Below are positions 54,197 to 64,000 of a stretch of 64,000 bases of DNA, piece by piece. A program made the position numbers and the translations under genes. Source of the DNA: Ramlibacter ginsenosidimutans. GTDB taxonomy: Bacteria > Pseudomonadota > Gammaproteobacteria > Burkholderiales > Burkholderiaceae_C. The stretch lies in NCBI RefSeq assembly GCF_016654015.1, contig NZ_JAEPWM010000009.1:124001-188000 (forward strand), read 5' to 3'. Numbering within the stretch: position 1 is the first letter of the stretch; the number at the start of each line of letters is the position of its first letter. The notes beneath the pieces were generated by a model that ran no database searches, was not told the origin of the DNA, and saw only the letters and a list, made by a program, of their open reading frames with translations.

Positions 54197-56815
54197 GTGG
54201 ACTCCACCATCGACTCGCTGTTCGGTGCGCAGGCCGGCGAGACGCCGGCCGCGCTTGCCGCTGCACTGGCGCCGCCCGCCGCGCCGGGCCACTACGACGA
54301 ACTGCGCGGCGGCGTCGCCGTGGCCGCGGGCCTCGCGCAGGACGGCAAGGGCATCGTCGGCGCCGACGCCCCCCCGGTCGCGCCCTGGGCGGGCTTCTTC
54401 GACCACCTCGGCACCGAAGGCTTCGCCGACCTGAACCGGCGCACCGCCGACCTGCAGCGCCAGGTGCGCGACAACGGCATCACCTACAACGTCTATGCCG
54501 ACACCGGCGGCCCGCAGCGTCCGTGGTCGCTGGACCTGTTCCCGCTGATCCTCACGCCGCAAAGCTGGCAGCAGGTCGAACGCGGCGTGCTGCAGCGCGT
54601 GCGCCTGCTCGAGCGCATCCTCGAGGACGTGTACGGTCCGCAGCAGCTGCTCGCCCGCAACCTGCTGCCGCCCGCGCTGGTGCAGGGCCATCCCGGCTAC
54701 CTGCGCGCCCTGCACGGCGCGTCGCCGGCCGGCGGCCGCAGGCTGCACATCGCGGCCTTCGATCTGGCGCGCGACCCGTCCGGGGCGTGGTGGGTGCTGG
54801 GCCAGCGCACGCAGGCGCCGTCCGGCCTGGGCTACCTGCTGGAGAACCGGCTGATCATCTCGCGGCTGTTCCCCGAGGCCTTCAGTGAACTGAAGGTGCA
54901 GCGGCTCGCGGCCACCTACCGCTCGCTGCTGGAAAGCCTCATCGCCCTGTGCCCTGCGCGTGGCGAGGAGCCGCGCATCGTGCTGCTCACGCCCGGCCCG
55001 TACAACGAGACCTACTTCGAGCACGCCTATCTCGCGCGCTACCTGGGCCTGACGCTGGTCGAGGGCAGCGACCTCACCGTGCGCAACGAGCGCCTGTACC
55101 TCAAGACGCTCAACGGCCTGGAGCCGGTGCACGGCGTGCTGCGCCGGCTCGACGACGAGTTCCTGGATCCGCTGGAGCTGCGCGCCGATTCGCACCTGGG
55201 CGTGCCCGGCCTGCTGCAGGCGATCCGCGCCGGCAACGTGCTGGTCGCCAACAGCCCGGGCTCGGGCTTCCTCGAATCCACCGCCCTGCTCGGCTTCCTG
55301 CCCGCGCTCGCGCGCGAACTGCTGGGCGAGGAGTTGCAACTGCCCTCGCTCGCGACGTGGTGGTGCGGCGAGCGCGCGGCCATGCTGTCGGTGCTGCCGC
55401 AACTTGCCAGCAGCGTGATCAAGCCCACCTACGGCGGTCCCGGGCCGGGCACGGTCGTAGGCCGCCACCTCTCGCGCGCCCGCGTGGACGAGTGGGCCGG
55501 CCGCATCATGCGGCACCCCGAGCAGTACACCGTGCAGGCCTACCTGCCGCTGTCGCAGATGCCCACCTGGAACAGCGGTCCGTCGGGCGACCGCATCCGC
55601 CCGCTGTCGCTGGTGCTGCGCGTGTTCGCGGTCTCCGACGGCGCGCAGGGCTGGCGCGTGCTGCCCGGTGGCCTGACGCGGATCGCGTCGCGCGACTTCG
55701 AGATCACGTCCATGCAGCGCGGCGGCAGCAGCGCCGACACCTGGGTGCTCACCGAAGGCGAGGTGGACCGCACCAGCCTGCTGCGGCACGCGCACCCGGC
55801 GGCCGACACGCCGCACCGCAGCCGCACCGTGACCAGCCGCGCGGCGGAGAACCTGTTCTGGCTGGGCCGCTACACCGAGCGCACGGAGAACACCTCGCGG
55901 CTGGCCCGCCTGGCGATCCAGGCGCTCACGGGCGAGGACCAGTCCTCGCTGCCGCTGCTGGCGTGGATGAGCGAGGCTGCGGTCGCCAACGGCCTGGTGC
56001 TGCCGGCCGTGCCGACGGCGACCCAGGCGCGGCGGGTTTTCGAGCGCTCGCTGGTCGCGGGCCTGAGCGCAACGCCCAAGGTCGCGAGCGTGGGCTACAA
56101 CCTCGCCGCGCTGCGCGATGCCGCCGCCGCCGTGCGCGAGCGGCTGTCGCAGGAGCAGTGGAACCTGATCGTGCGGGCGGAACAGGAGTTCCGGCTCGCC
56201 TGCGCCTCCTGCACCGGCGAGGGTGACTACTCGCCGGTCGAAGCCGTGCGCGTGCTGGAGATGCTCTCGAGCCACACCGCGGCGATGACCGGCGCGCAGA
56301 CCGACCGCATGACGCGCGACGACGGCTGGCGGCTGCTCTCGATCGGCCGCCACCTGGAGCGCCTGGGCTTCCTCGCGCAGGCGCTGGCGAGCGCCGTGCA
56401 GACGGGCGCCGTCTACGACGAGGCCGGCTACGAAGCCGTGGTGGCGCTGTTCGACAGCACCATCACTTTTCACGCGCAATACCAGCAGCGCCATGACATG
56501 CCGGCGCTGGTCGACCTGCTGGTGCTCGATCGCGACAACCCGCGCTCGCTGGGCTGGGTGGCGCAAACGCTGCGCGGCCGGCTGGCGCGCCAGGCCAACT
56601 CTCCGGCGGGCGTCGTGCCGGTACTGGCGATGACGGTACCCGACCCGCAGCACTGGAGCCTCGAGTCGCTGTGCGAGCGCGACGAGGACGGCCGGCATGC
56701 GCGCCTGCTGGAGTTGCTGCAGCACTGCGTCGACGCCTCGTTCCGGCTGTCCGACGACCTGAGCGCGCGCTACTTCGCGCATTCGTCGGACGCGCGCTAC
56801 TCCGTGGGTGCATGA
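54197..56815 (+). CDS. Fused circularly permuted ATP-grasp and alpha-E protein
   Basis: An 872-residue fusion. Residues about 20-520 form the circularly permuted ATP-grasp ligase (DNGITYNVYADTGGPQRPWS, GLGYLLENRLIISRLFPEAF, VLLTPGPYNETYFEHAYLAR, VIKPTYGGPGPGTVVG). Residues about 550-865 form the alpha-E domain (AAENLFWLGRYTERTENTSR, LSIGRHLERLGFLAQALASA). It thus combines in one chain what the genes at 31538-33034 and 30461-31414 provide separately. I prefer the GTG at 54197 (GGAGA upstream); a GTG at 54158 would add 13 residues. Confidence 0.9.
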   Translation: MDSTIDSLFGAQAGETPAALAAALAPPAAPGHYDELRGGVAVAAGLAQDGKGIVGADAPPVAPWAGFFDHLGTEGFADLNRRTADLQRQVRDNGITYNVYADTGGPQRPWSLDLFPLILTPQSWQQVERGVLQRVRLLERILEDVYGPQQLLARNLLPPALVQGHPGYLRALHGASPAGGRRLHIAAFDLARDPSGAWWVLGQRTQAPSGLGYLLENRLIISRLFPEAFSELKVQRLAATYRSLLESLIALCPARGEEPRIVLLTPGPYNETYFEHAYLARYLGLTLVEGSDLTVRNERLYLKTLNGLEPVHGVLRRLDDEFLDPLELRADSHLGVPGLLQAIRAGNVLVANSPGSGFLESTALLGFLPALARELLGEELQLPSLATWWCGERAAMLSVLPQLASSVIKPTYGGPGPGTVVGRHLSRARVDEWAGRIMRHPEQYTVQAYLPLSQMPTWNSGPSGDRIRPLSLVLRVFAVSDGAQGWRVLPGGLTRIASRDFEITSMQRGGSSADTWVLTEGEVDRTSLLRHAHPAADTPHRSRTVTSRAAENLFWLGRYTERTENTSRLARLAIQALTGEDQSSLPLLAWMSEAAVANGLVLPAVPTATQARRVFERSLVAGLSATPKVASVGYNLAALRDAAAAVRERLSQEQWNLIVRAEQEFRLACASCTGEGDYSPVEAVRVLEMLSSHTAAMTGAQTDRMTRDDGWRLLSIGRHLERLGFLAQALASAVQTGAVYDEAGYEAVVALFDSTITFHAQYQQRHDMPALVDLLVLDRDNPRSLGWVAQTLRGRLARQANSPAGVVPVLAMTVPDPQHWSLESLCERDEDGRHARLLELLQHCVDASFRLSDDLSARYFAHSSDARYSVGA

Positions 56816-57741
56816 CCATGCTGCTGCGCGTGGAGCACGAAACCAGCTACGAGTACGTACCCATGGTGCGCACGGCGCAGCACATGGCGCACCTGAAGCC
56901 GGCCGACCGCGACGGGCAGAAGCTGCTGCGGCACGAACTCGCGATCGCGCCGGAGCCCGCGCAGTGCACGGAGTCGATCGACGTCTTCGGCAACACGCGC
57001 AGTTTCTTCAGCCTCGAGTACGCGCACGACTTCCTGCAGGTCCGCGCCGAAAGCCTGGTGGCGACCGCCGCACGGGCGCAGCCGGCCGACAGCCTGCCCT
57101 GGGAGGACGCGGCAGAGAGCATGCGGTACCACCGCACCGCGCTCTACGATCCGGCCGCCGAATTCGCCTTCGCCTCGCCCTACGTGCCGCGCGACGATGC
57201 GTTCGCCGAATACGCGCGGGCCAGTTTCGCACCCGGGCGGCCGCTGCTGGATGCCGCGCGCGCGCTGATGCATCGCATCCACGCGGACTTCGAGTACGAG
57301 ACCACCGCCACCGACGTCAACACGCCCGCGCTCGAGGCGCTCGCGCTGCGCAAGGGCGTGTGCCAGGACCTGGCGCACGTGATGCTGGGCTGCCTGCGCA
57401 GCCTGGGCCTGCCCGCGCGCTACGTCAGCGGCTACCTGCTGACGGAGCCGGCGCCCGGCCGGCCGCGGCTGCTCGGCTCCGACGCCTCGCATGCCTGGGT
57501 GGGCGTGTACCTTCCCACGCCGCAGGGCCGCGGCAGCTGGGTCGACCTGGATCCGACCAACGAGCGGCTCGCCGGGGAAGACTACGTGACGCTGGCGATC
57601 GGGCGCGACTACTCGGACGTCTCGCCCATGCGCGGCGTGATCCACGGCGGCGCCAACCACTCGCTGCGCGTCGCCGTCACGGTCGCGCCTGCCGAGCAGG
57701 TCGCGGCCCCTGGCACGCCGCGGAAGACCCGCGACGAATGA
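56812..57741 (+). CDS. Transglutaminase-like family protein
   Basis: A 309-residue cytoplasmic transglutaminase/cysteine-peptidase-fold protein with the beta N-domain (LRVEHETSYEYVPMVRTAQH) and a core triad Cys184 (KGVCQDLAHVML), His227 (DASHAWVGVYLP) and Asp247 (WVDLDPTNE). The ATG at 56812 overlaps the ATP-grasp/alpha-E stop (ATGA). Such proteins may hydrolyse or trim the peptide made by the ligase, or cross-link it; the reaction is not known. Last gene of the operon. Confidence 0.92.
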   Translation: MTMLLRVEHETSYEYVPMVRTAQHMAHLKPADRDGQKLLRHELAIAPEPAQCTESIDVFGNTRSFFSLEYAHDFLQVRAESLVATAARAQPADSLPWEDAAESMRYHRTALYDPAAEFAFASPYVPRDDAFAEYARASFAPGRPLLDAARALMHRIHADFEYETTATDVNTPALEALALRKGVCQDLAHVMLGCLRSLGLPARYVSGYLLTEPAPGRPRLLGSDASHAWVGVYLPTPQGRGSWVDLDPTNERLAGEDYVTLAIGRDYSDVSPMRGVIHGGANHSLRVAVTVAPAEQVAAPGTPRKTRDE

Positions 57742-57814
57742 CACAATGCTTCGTCATCGGCGAAGCGTGTCATGGCGCGCGTCGCCCGGGATCCTTCGTC
57801 ACCAGGAGCAGAAC

Positions 57815-58267
57815 ATGAGCGTCTACGACAAGCTGAAAGAACTGAACATCACCCTGCCGCCGGTAGCGACACCGGCCGCGGCCTACGTGCCCTTCGTGCG
57901 CACCGGCAACCTGGTGTTCCTGTCCGGGCACATCGCGAAGAAGGACGGCAAGGCCTGGGTCGGCCAGCTGGGCCGCAACCTGCAGACCGAGGAAGGCAAG
58001 CAGGCAGCCCGCGCGATCGCGATCGACCTGATGGGCACGCTGCATGCGGCCGTCGGCGACCTGGACAAGGTCAAGCGCATCGTGAAGGTCATGAGCCTGG
58101 TGAACTCCACGCCGGACTTCACCGAGCAGCACCTGGTCACCAACGGCGCGAGCGAGCTGTTCGCGCAGGTCTTCGGCGACAAGGGCTCGCACGCGCGCAG
58201 CGCCTTCGGCGTCGCGCAGATCCCCATGGGCGCCTGCGTGGAGATCGAGCTGATCGCGGAAGTCTGA
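57815..58267 (+). CDS. RidA/YjgF family protein
   Basis: A 150-residue Rid-family protein of the YjgF-like fold with about 20 extra N-terminal residues (MSVYDKLKELNITLPPVATP), as in the Rid2-type group rather than archetypal RidA (about 128 aa). YVPFVRTGNLVFLSGHIAKK and AFGVAQIPMGACVEIELIAE are conserved. The RidA substrate-binding Arg in the IPxxARxxxxV context is replaced (QIPMGACVEIEL), so imine deaminase activity is doubtful. AGGAGCAG precedes the ATG. Confidence 0.9.
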   Translation: MSVYDKLKELNITLPPVATPAAAYVPFVRTGNLVFLSGHIAKKDGKAWVGQLGRNLQTEEGKQAARAIAIDLMGTLHAAVGDLDKVKRIVKVMSLVNSTPDFTEQHLVTNGASELFAQVFGDKGSHARSAFGVAQIPMGACVEIELIAEV

Positions 58268-58269
58268 CC

Positions 58270-58300
58270 GTCCTGCTCCCTCCCCCGGAGGGGAGGGAAT
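58270..58300. repeat. C/G-run palindrome between convergent genes
   Basis: CTCCCTCCCCC-GGAGGGGAGGG forms a short hairpin between the stops of the Rid-family gene and the 67-aa gene. It resembles the C/G-run palindromes at 1296-1316 and 16068-16160. No T-run follows, so it is not a classical terminator. Confidence 0.55.
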
Positions 58301-58307
58301 GGGGCAA

Positions 58308-58507
58308 CTACTCGTCCAGCAGCCCGCCGCGATAGAAGCTGTACGCCGTGCCGTCGTGCAGGTAGAAGAAACCGTCGGCGCAGCCGTCCTTGCCGGGGAA
58401 GAACTCGCGGTACTTCTTCGGCACGAGCCGTTCCAGTTCCTCGTCCGACAGCTCGTCGAACTCCTGTGGCGTGATCGGCCGGCCGGCCCGCAGGGAGCGG
58501 CGCTCCA

Positions 58508-58511
<4 letters not shown>
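58308..58511 (-). CDS. Small conserved-looking protein overlapping parC
   Basis: A 67-residue soluble protein ([20 protein letters not shown], then [20 protein letters not shown]). It starts ATGATG at 58511, with the first ATG overlapping the parC stop (ATGA), a strong sign of a real coupled gene. It is acidic at the start and aromatic at the end, with one Cys. No family is recognised. Because it is translated with topoisomerase IV subunit A it might modulate that enzyme, but this is speculation. Confidence 0.68.
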
Positions 58512-60859
<2,348 letters not shown>

Positions 60860-60874
60860 GGTCTGTCGTCGTTC

Positions 60875-62038
60875 TCAGGGGGTCGGGTTCAATAGGTCGG
60901 GTACCGTCGGGAGTTCGTCCTGGGCCACGGTGACGATGCGCCGCTCGGACCCGGCGCGCAGCTCCTGGTCCATGCGCAGGTTCAGCTTGTACAGCAACTC
61001 CCTGGGCGGGGTGTCGTCCACGGGGATGGTGCCCAGCACGATGCGAAAGCGCAGGTACTCCGCGCGCGCCGCTTCCAGCGGCTCCTTCAGGCCGGCCACG
61101 AGGATGCGCGTCGCCACCGTCGCCGCCGCCTCGCCGGGCGCGGCGCCCTCGGCGAGCACGCCGATGCGCGAGTGCGCCAGGCGCGCGGCGACGTCGCCGT
61201 CGCGCATCAGCGACTCGCGCACGCGGCTCGCCGCCGCCAGCACGGCGGACTCCGCCGCCTCGAGGCCGAACTCCGTGGCGATGGCGGGCAGGTTCTCGAT
61301 GTGCACCACCATCAGCACGCTGGGATGGCCGTAGCGGCGCGTGAGGTAGCGCGCGGCCAGCATGCGCTGCGCCAGCACCAGCGGCGTCGCCAGCCCCGTG
61401 AGCGGGTCCACCGTGTTGCTGCCCTGCACCCGCGCACGCGTCTCGCCGAAGATGCGCCCGCGCCAGCCGGTGCCGACGTAGGTGCACGTCGCCCAGACGG
61501 TGAGCAGCGCCGCCAGCCGCACTGCGTCGTCGATGTCGTACGGCGGCTTGTCGACGACGACCGCGAGGCCGGCGAGCGCCAGCGCGGCGAGGCCGGGCAG
61601 CAGCCACCACACCCACGGCTGGCTTTGGCGCCACGCGCGCAGCAGCACCAGGATCACGAGCGCGATCCACAGCACCATGCCGCCCGCCAGCGCCCACGGG
61701 CTGTACACCGCCCCGATGGCCAGCAACGGCAGCACCAGCGCGCTCACGGCGAGCAGCCAGCGCCGCAACTGCCGCAGGCCGCCGCCGTGGCTCACCAGGT
61801 CCATGAGCTGCAGGCCCGCGAGCGCGGGAACCAGCAGCAGCACGGCCGGCGGCAGCAGCGGATGGTTGCCGATCACCGCCTGGACGGCCACGACGGCCAT
61901 CAGCGTCGCCGCCGCGTGCAGCAGCAGCGCGCGCTCGCGGTGGACGTTGGCGTTGATCACGCACAGCACCACGAGCAGCACCTGCGCACCGACGCAGGCG
62001 CCCAGCCAGAGCTGCTCGGGATCGATGCGGTCGGTCAT
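60875..62038 (-). CDS. Membrane protein with a degenerate GGDEF-like domain
   Basis: A 387-residue inner-membrane protein with about six helices in the first 200 residues and a GGDEF-type cytoplasmic domain (about 215-370). The domain opens correctly (NTVDPLTGLATPLVLAQRML). The active-site loop that should read GGDEF is absent: the sequence runs AARLAHSRIGVLAEG at that position. It should therefore not make c-di-GMP and may bind a nucleotide or protein partner instead. The ATG at 62038 is preferred; a GTG lies 9 bases upstream. It is 15 bases upstream of parC, on the same strand. Confidence 0.82.
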   Translation of the reverse strand: MTDRIDPEQLWLGACVGAQVLLVVLCVINANVHRERALLLHAAATLMAVVAVQAVIGNHPLLPPAVLLLVPALAGLQLMDLVSHGGGLRQLRRWLLAVSALVLPLLAIGAVYSPWALAGGMVLWIALVILVLLRAWRQSQPWVWWLLPGLAALALAGLAVVVDKPPYDIDDAVRLAALLTVWATCTYVGTGWRGRIFGETRARVQGSNTVDPLTGLATPLVLAQRMLAARYLTRRYGHPSVLMVVHIENLPAIATEFGLEAAESAVLAAASRVRESLMRDGDVAARLAHSRIGVLAEGAAPGEAAATVATRILVAGLKEPLEAARAEYLRFRIVLGTIPVDDTPPRELLYKLNLRMDQELRAGSERRIVTVAQDELPTVPDLLNPTP

Positions 62039-62091
62039 GGGCGCCACGGAACGTCCCGGCCGGGCGCGGTCGGGGTCTGCACGTCCATCGC

Positions 62092-62919
62092 TCAGTTTTC
62101 GAGCACGGGCTGCGCGTCGCCGGCTGCTATCGGGGCGACAGCAGCGGCGGGCATGCCGGCCGGGACGTTGCGGCGGGCGGCGGGGCCCGGGATCTCCATC
62201 TGCACCCGCTGCGGCGCGTGGCCGCCGGCCTCCATCGCAGGCGGCTTGAGCATCGCGTACAGCTGCATCACGGTCTTCACGTAGTTCTGCGTCTCGCGGA
62301 AGTTCGGGACGCGGTTGCCTGCCCGCTGCACGGCGCCCTCGCCGGCGTTGTACGCCGCCACCGCGAGCTCCAGCCGGCCGGGGAACATGCGGATCAGGTC
62401 GCGCAGGTAGCGCGCGCCCGCGCGGATGTTGGTGCGCGGGTCGGTGAGCTTCGTGGCGATCGAGTTCTTGCGGTCGCCCGTCACGCCGTACCGTTCCGCC
62501 GTGGCCGGCATCACCTGCATCAGGCCTACCGCGCCCTTGGGCGAAACGGCCAGCGGGTCGAAGCCGGACTCGGTGGCGATCAGCGCCTGCAGGAGTTCCA
62601 TGTCGATGCCCTGCTCGCGCGAAGCCTCGCGCAGGTGGTGCTTCACCTGCTTGTAGCCCGGGGAGATGTCGAAGAACGCGAGCAGCTTGCTCGTGGACGT
62701 GGTGGGCACGCCGACCGCGCGCGGCGTCTGAACGCCATCGCGCGTATCGAAGCTTTCGCCGCCGCGGAAGAACAGCTGGTAGCGTTCGTCGAGCTGCTCC
62801 GCGGCGAAGTGCGCCACGCCGTGGTCGTCCACGTAGCCCCAGATGGCCGCGTGCGCCGGCGCGAGCCAGCCGGCGGCGAGCACGAGGGCCACGGTGGCGA
62901 CGGCGGCGCGCAGCTTCAT
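62092..62919 (-). CDS. SLT-domain lytic transglycosylase with N-terminal DUF4124
   Basis: A 275-residue exported peptidoglycan lytic transglycosylase. Residues 1-24 form a signal peptide ending PAHAA. A short DUF4124 segment follows (IWGYVDDHGVAHFAAEQLDE), and then the SLT family 1 domain: catalytic Glu117 in ALIATESGFDPLAVSPKGAV, GLMQVMPATAERYGV, and RYLRDLIRMFPGRLELAVAA with YNAGEGAV. The tail is Pro/Ala-rich. Its ATG overlaps the stop of the GNAT gene (ATGA). Confidence 0.94.
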   Translation of the reverse strand: MKLRAAVATVALVLAAGWLAPAHAAIWGYVDDHGVAHFAAEQLDERYQLFFRGGESFDTRDGVQTPRAVGVPTTSTSKLLAFFDISPGYKQVKHHLREASREQGIDMELLQALIATESGFDPLAVSPKGAVGLMQVMPATAERYGVTGDRKNSIATKLTDPRTNIRAGARYLRDLIRMFPGRLELAVAAYNAGEGAVQRAGNRVPNFRETQNYVKTVMQLYAMLKPPAMEAGGHAPQRVQMEIPGPAARRNVPAGMPAAAVAPIAAGDAQPVLEN

Positions 62920-63470
62920 GCGGGCAATTCCAGCGCGCGGCCGCGGCGCTGGGTGAATTCGCCCAGCAGCATGGACATGACGACCAGCGCGTCGTAGCCG
63001 CCCCGGTCCAGCTTCACCGCATCGCGCAGCTCGCCCTCGAACACGAAGCCTTCGCTCTCGTACAGGCCGCGGGCGCGCGCATTGCGCTTCTTGATGTCCA
63101 GCCAGAAGCGGTGTGCGCCCAGGTCGTCAAAGGCGATCTTCTTCGCCACGCGCAACGCGGACCGGCCGAAGCCCTGGTCCTTGTCGCGCACGACCATGCG
63201 CTTGAGCTCGATGGAGGCATGCGGGTTGCGGCAACCGATCAGGATCAGGAAGCCGCCCGGCTCCAGCCCGGCGCCCGTCTCGATAATGAAGTGGCGGAAG
63301 TCCGGAAAGCGGATCGCGGCTTCGTGCTGGATCCGCTCCCACGGCGTGATGTAGGGCAGGTTCTCCGGGTCGCGCTCCAGCGAGAGCACGAATTCCAGGT
63401 CGCTCTGCATGGTGGGACGCAGTCGCACGCGGGCGGCATGCAGGCTGTCGGCGGCGACTGCGTTGGTCAT
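62916..63470 (-). CDS. GNAT family N-acetyltransferase
   Basis: A 184-residue acetyltransferase of the RimJ/RimL-like GNAT group. ARVRLRPTMQSDLEFVLSLE is the typical start. The acetyl-CoA loop is KDQGFGRSALRVAKKIAFDD (a variant of Q/RxxGxG/A), and HRFWLDIKKRNARARGLYES with EGFVFEGELRDAV completes the fold. It may acetylate an amino terminus or a small amine. It starts one base after the parE stop. Confidence 0.9.
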   Translation of the reverse strand: MTNAVAADSLHAARVRLRPTMQSDLEFVLSLERDPENLPYITPWERIQHEAAIRFPDFRHFIIETGAGLEPGGFLILIGCRNPHASIELKRMVVRDKDQGFGRSALRVAKKIAFDDLGAHRFWLDIKKRNARARGLYESEGFVFEGELRDAVKLDRGGYDALVVMSMLLGEFTQRRGRALELPA

Positions 63471-63471
63471 G

Positions 63472-64000
63472 CTAAATGTCCACTTCGACGGCGTCGCCGT
63501 GCAGTTCCATGAGCTCGCGGCGGGCGGCGGCTTCGCCCTTGCCCATGAGCTTGGTGATCAGGGATTCGGTCCCCGAGAAATCGAACTTCCCGAGTTGTAC
63601 CGGCAACAGGCGCCGGGTGTCCGGGTTGAGCGTCGTTTCCCACAATTGTTCCGCGCTCATTTCGCCCAGGCCCTTGAAGCGGCTGATGGTCCACTTGCCC
63701 TCGCCCACGCCTTCCTTGCGCAGCTTGTCGAGGATGGCGGTGAGCTCGCCCTCGTCCAGCGCGTAGAGCTTGGACGCCGGCTTCTTGCCGCGCGCCGGTG
63801 CGTCGACGCGGAACAGCGGCGGCCGGGCCACGTAGACGTTGCCGGACTCGATGAGCTTGGGGAAGTGGCGGAAGAACAAGGTCAGCAGCAGCACCTGGAT
63901 GTGCGAGCCGTCCACGTCGGCGTCGGACAGGATGCAGATCTTGCCGTATCGCAGGCCGGAGAGGTCGACATTCGTGTCGGTCGCACCGTGCGGGTCGACG
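63472..64000 (-). CDS. parE: DNA topoisomerase IV subunit B, C-terminal part
   Basis: The last 175 or so residues of ParE, cut by the right window edge. The TOPRIM Asp pair is in ICILSDADVDGSHIQVLLLT, followed by ISRFKGLGEMSAEQLWETTL, NPDTRRLLPV and the terminal GDAVEVDI. ParE supplies the ATPase of topoisomerase IV. It is encoded on the same strand as parC but separated from it by three genes (GNAT, SLT, degenerate GGDEF). Confidence 0.97.
   Translation of the reverse strand, partial: VDPHGATDTNVDLSGLRYGKICILSDADVDGSHIQVLLLTLFFRHFPKLIESGNVYVARPPLFRVDAPARGKKPASKLYALDEGELTAILDKLRKEGVGEGKWTISRFKGLGEMSAEQLWETTLNPDTRRLLPVQLGKFDFSGTESLITKLMGKGEAAARRELMELHGDAVEVDI

Noticed and set aside
50646..54266. 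1206-codon minus-strand open frame opposite the giant transglutaminase
   Set aside because: A shadow frame; it carries no motif, while the plus strand has the catalytic triad and DUF2126 signatures.
58270..58300. Bidirectional terminator between the Rid-family gene and the 67-aa gene
   Set aside because: The stem is there but no T-run follows on either strand, so intrinsic termination is not supported.

Overview
The window is a 64 kb piece of a very GC-rich (roughly 70% by eye) Gram-negative chromosome. Gene content (grpE-dnaK-dnaJ, etfBA, DctPQM TRAP transporter, MoxR/DUF58/TgpA, ThiC with a TPP riboswitch, ParC/ParE), frequent GTG starts, many 4-base start/stop overlaps and short GC-rich palindromic intergenic repeats all fit a betaproteobacterium. 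My best guess is the family Comamonadaceae (a Ramlibacter- or Variovorax-like organism). No rRNA, tRNA, CRISPR array, transposase or phage gene was seen, so this looks like core chromosome.

Layout. 1-4.2 kb: an acyl-CoA dehydrogenase cut by the left edge, a MarR and an HxlR-type regulator, a fumarylacetoacetase-family enzyme and an FKBP prolyl isomerase. 4.3-8.2 kb: the grpE-dnaK-dnaJ heat-shock operon behind a sigma-32-like promoter. 8.4-13.2 kb: a short EptA-like membrane protein, a small secreted TPS-domain protein, a CDF metal transporter, a PA0069-type radical SAM protein and a 61-aa membrane protein. 13.2-18 kb (minus strand): a fatty-acid/branched-chain catabolic unit, etfB-etfA-acyl-CoA dehydrogenase-nitronate monooxygenase, with a different repeat family in each gap; it diverges from a TRAP transporter (18.2-21 kb). 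21-24.1 kb (minus): histone-deacetylase-like hydrolase, enoyl-CoA hydratase and MscS channel. 24.2-30.4 kb (plus): a translationally coupled string moxR, DUF58, tgpA, mltB, HD hydrolase, then a SpoIIAA-like protein. 30.4-33 kb (minus): ATP-grasp plus alpha-E protein. 33-39.4 kb (minus): comEC, thiC with its riboswitch, a DUF445 protein.

39.5-50.4 kb is the most striking block. It is one ten-gene minus-strand unit that starts with two Hanks-type Ser/Thr kinases, the first fused to a cyclase-like domain that has lost a metal-binding Asp. It continues with a two-domain response regulator, CheY, CheA, CheW, a methyl-accepting receptor with a C-terminal W-x-x-F tail, CheR, CheD and CheB. No flagellar gene is in sight. 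Joining Ser/Thr kinases with a complete adaptation-competent chemosensory pathway suggests a signalling system with a non-flagellar output (type IV pili, gene expression or second messengers).

50.6-57.7 kb (plus) holds a second set of the transglutaminase/ATP-grasp/alpha-E family, arranged as a giant transglutaminase-DUF2126 protein, a fused ATP-grasp/alpha-E protein and a second transglutaminase. Together with the stand-alone pair at 30-33 kb this gives two paralogous predicted peptide-ligase systems in one window. 57.8-64 kb: a Rid-family protein, then on the minus strand parE (cut by the right edge), a GNAT acetyltransferase, an SLT lytic transglycosylase, a membrane protein with a degenerate GGDEF domain, parC and a 67-aa protein overlapping parC.
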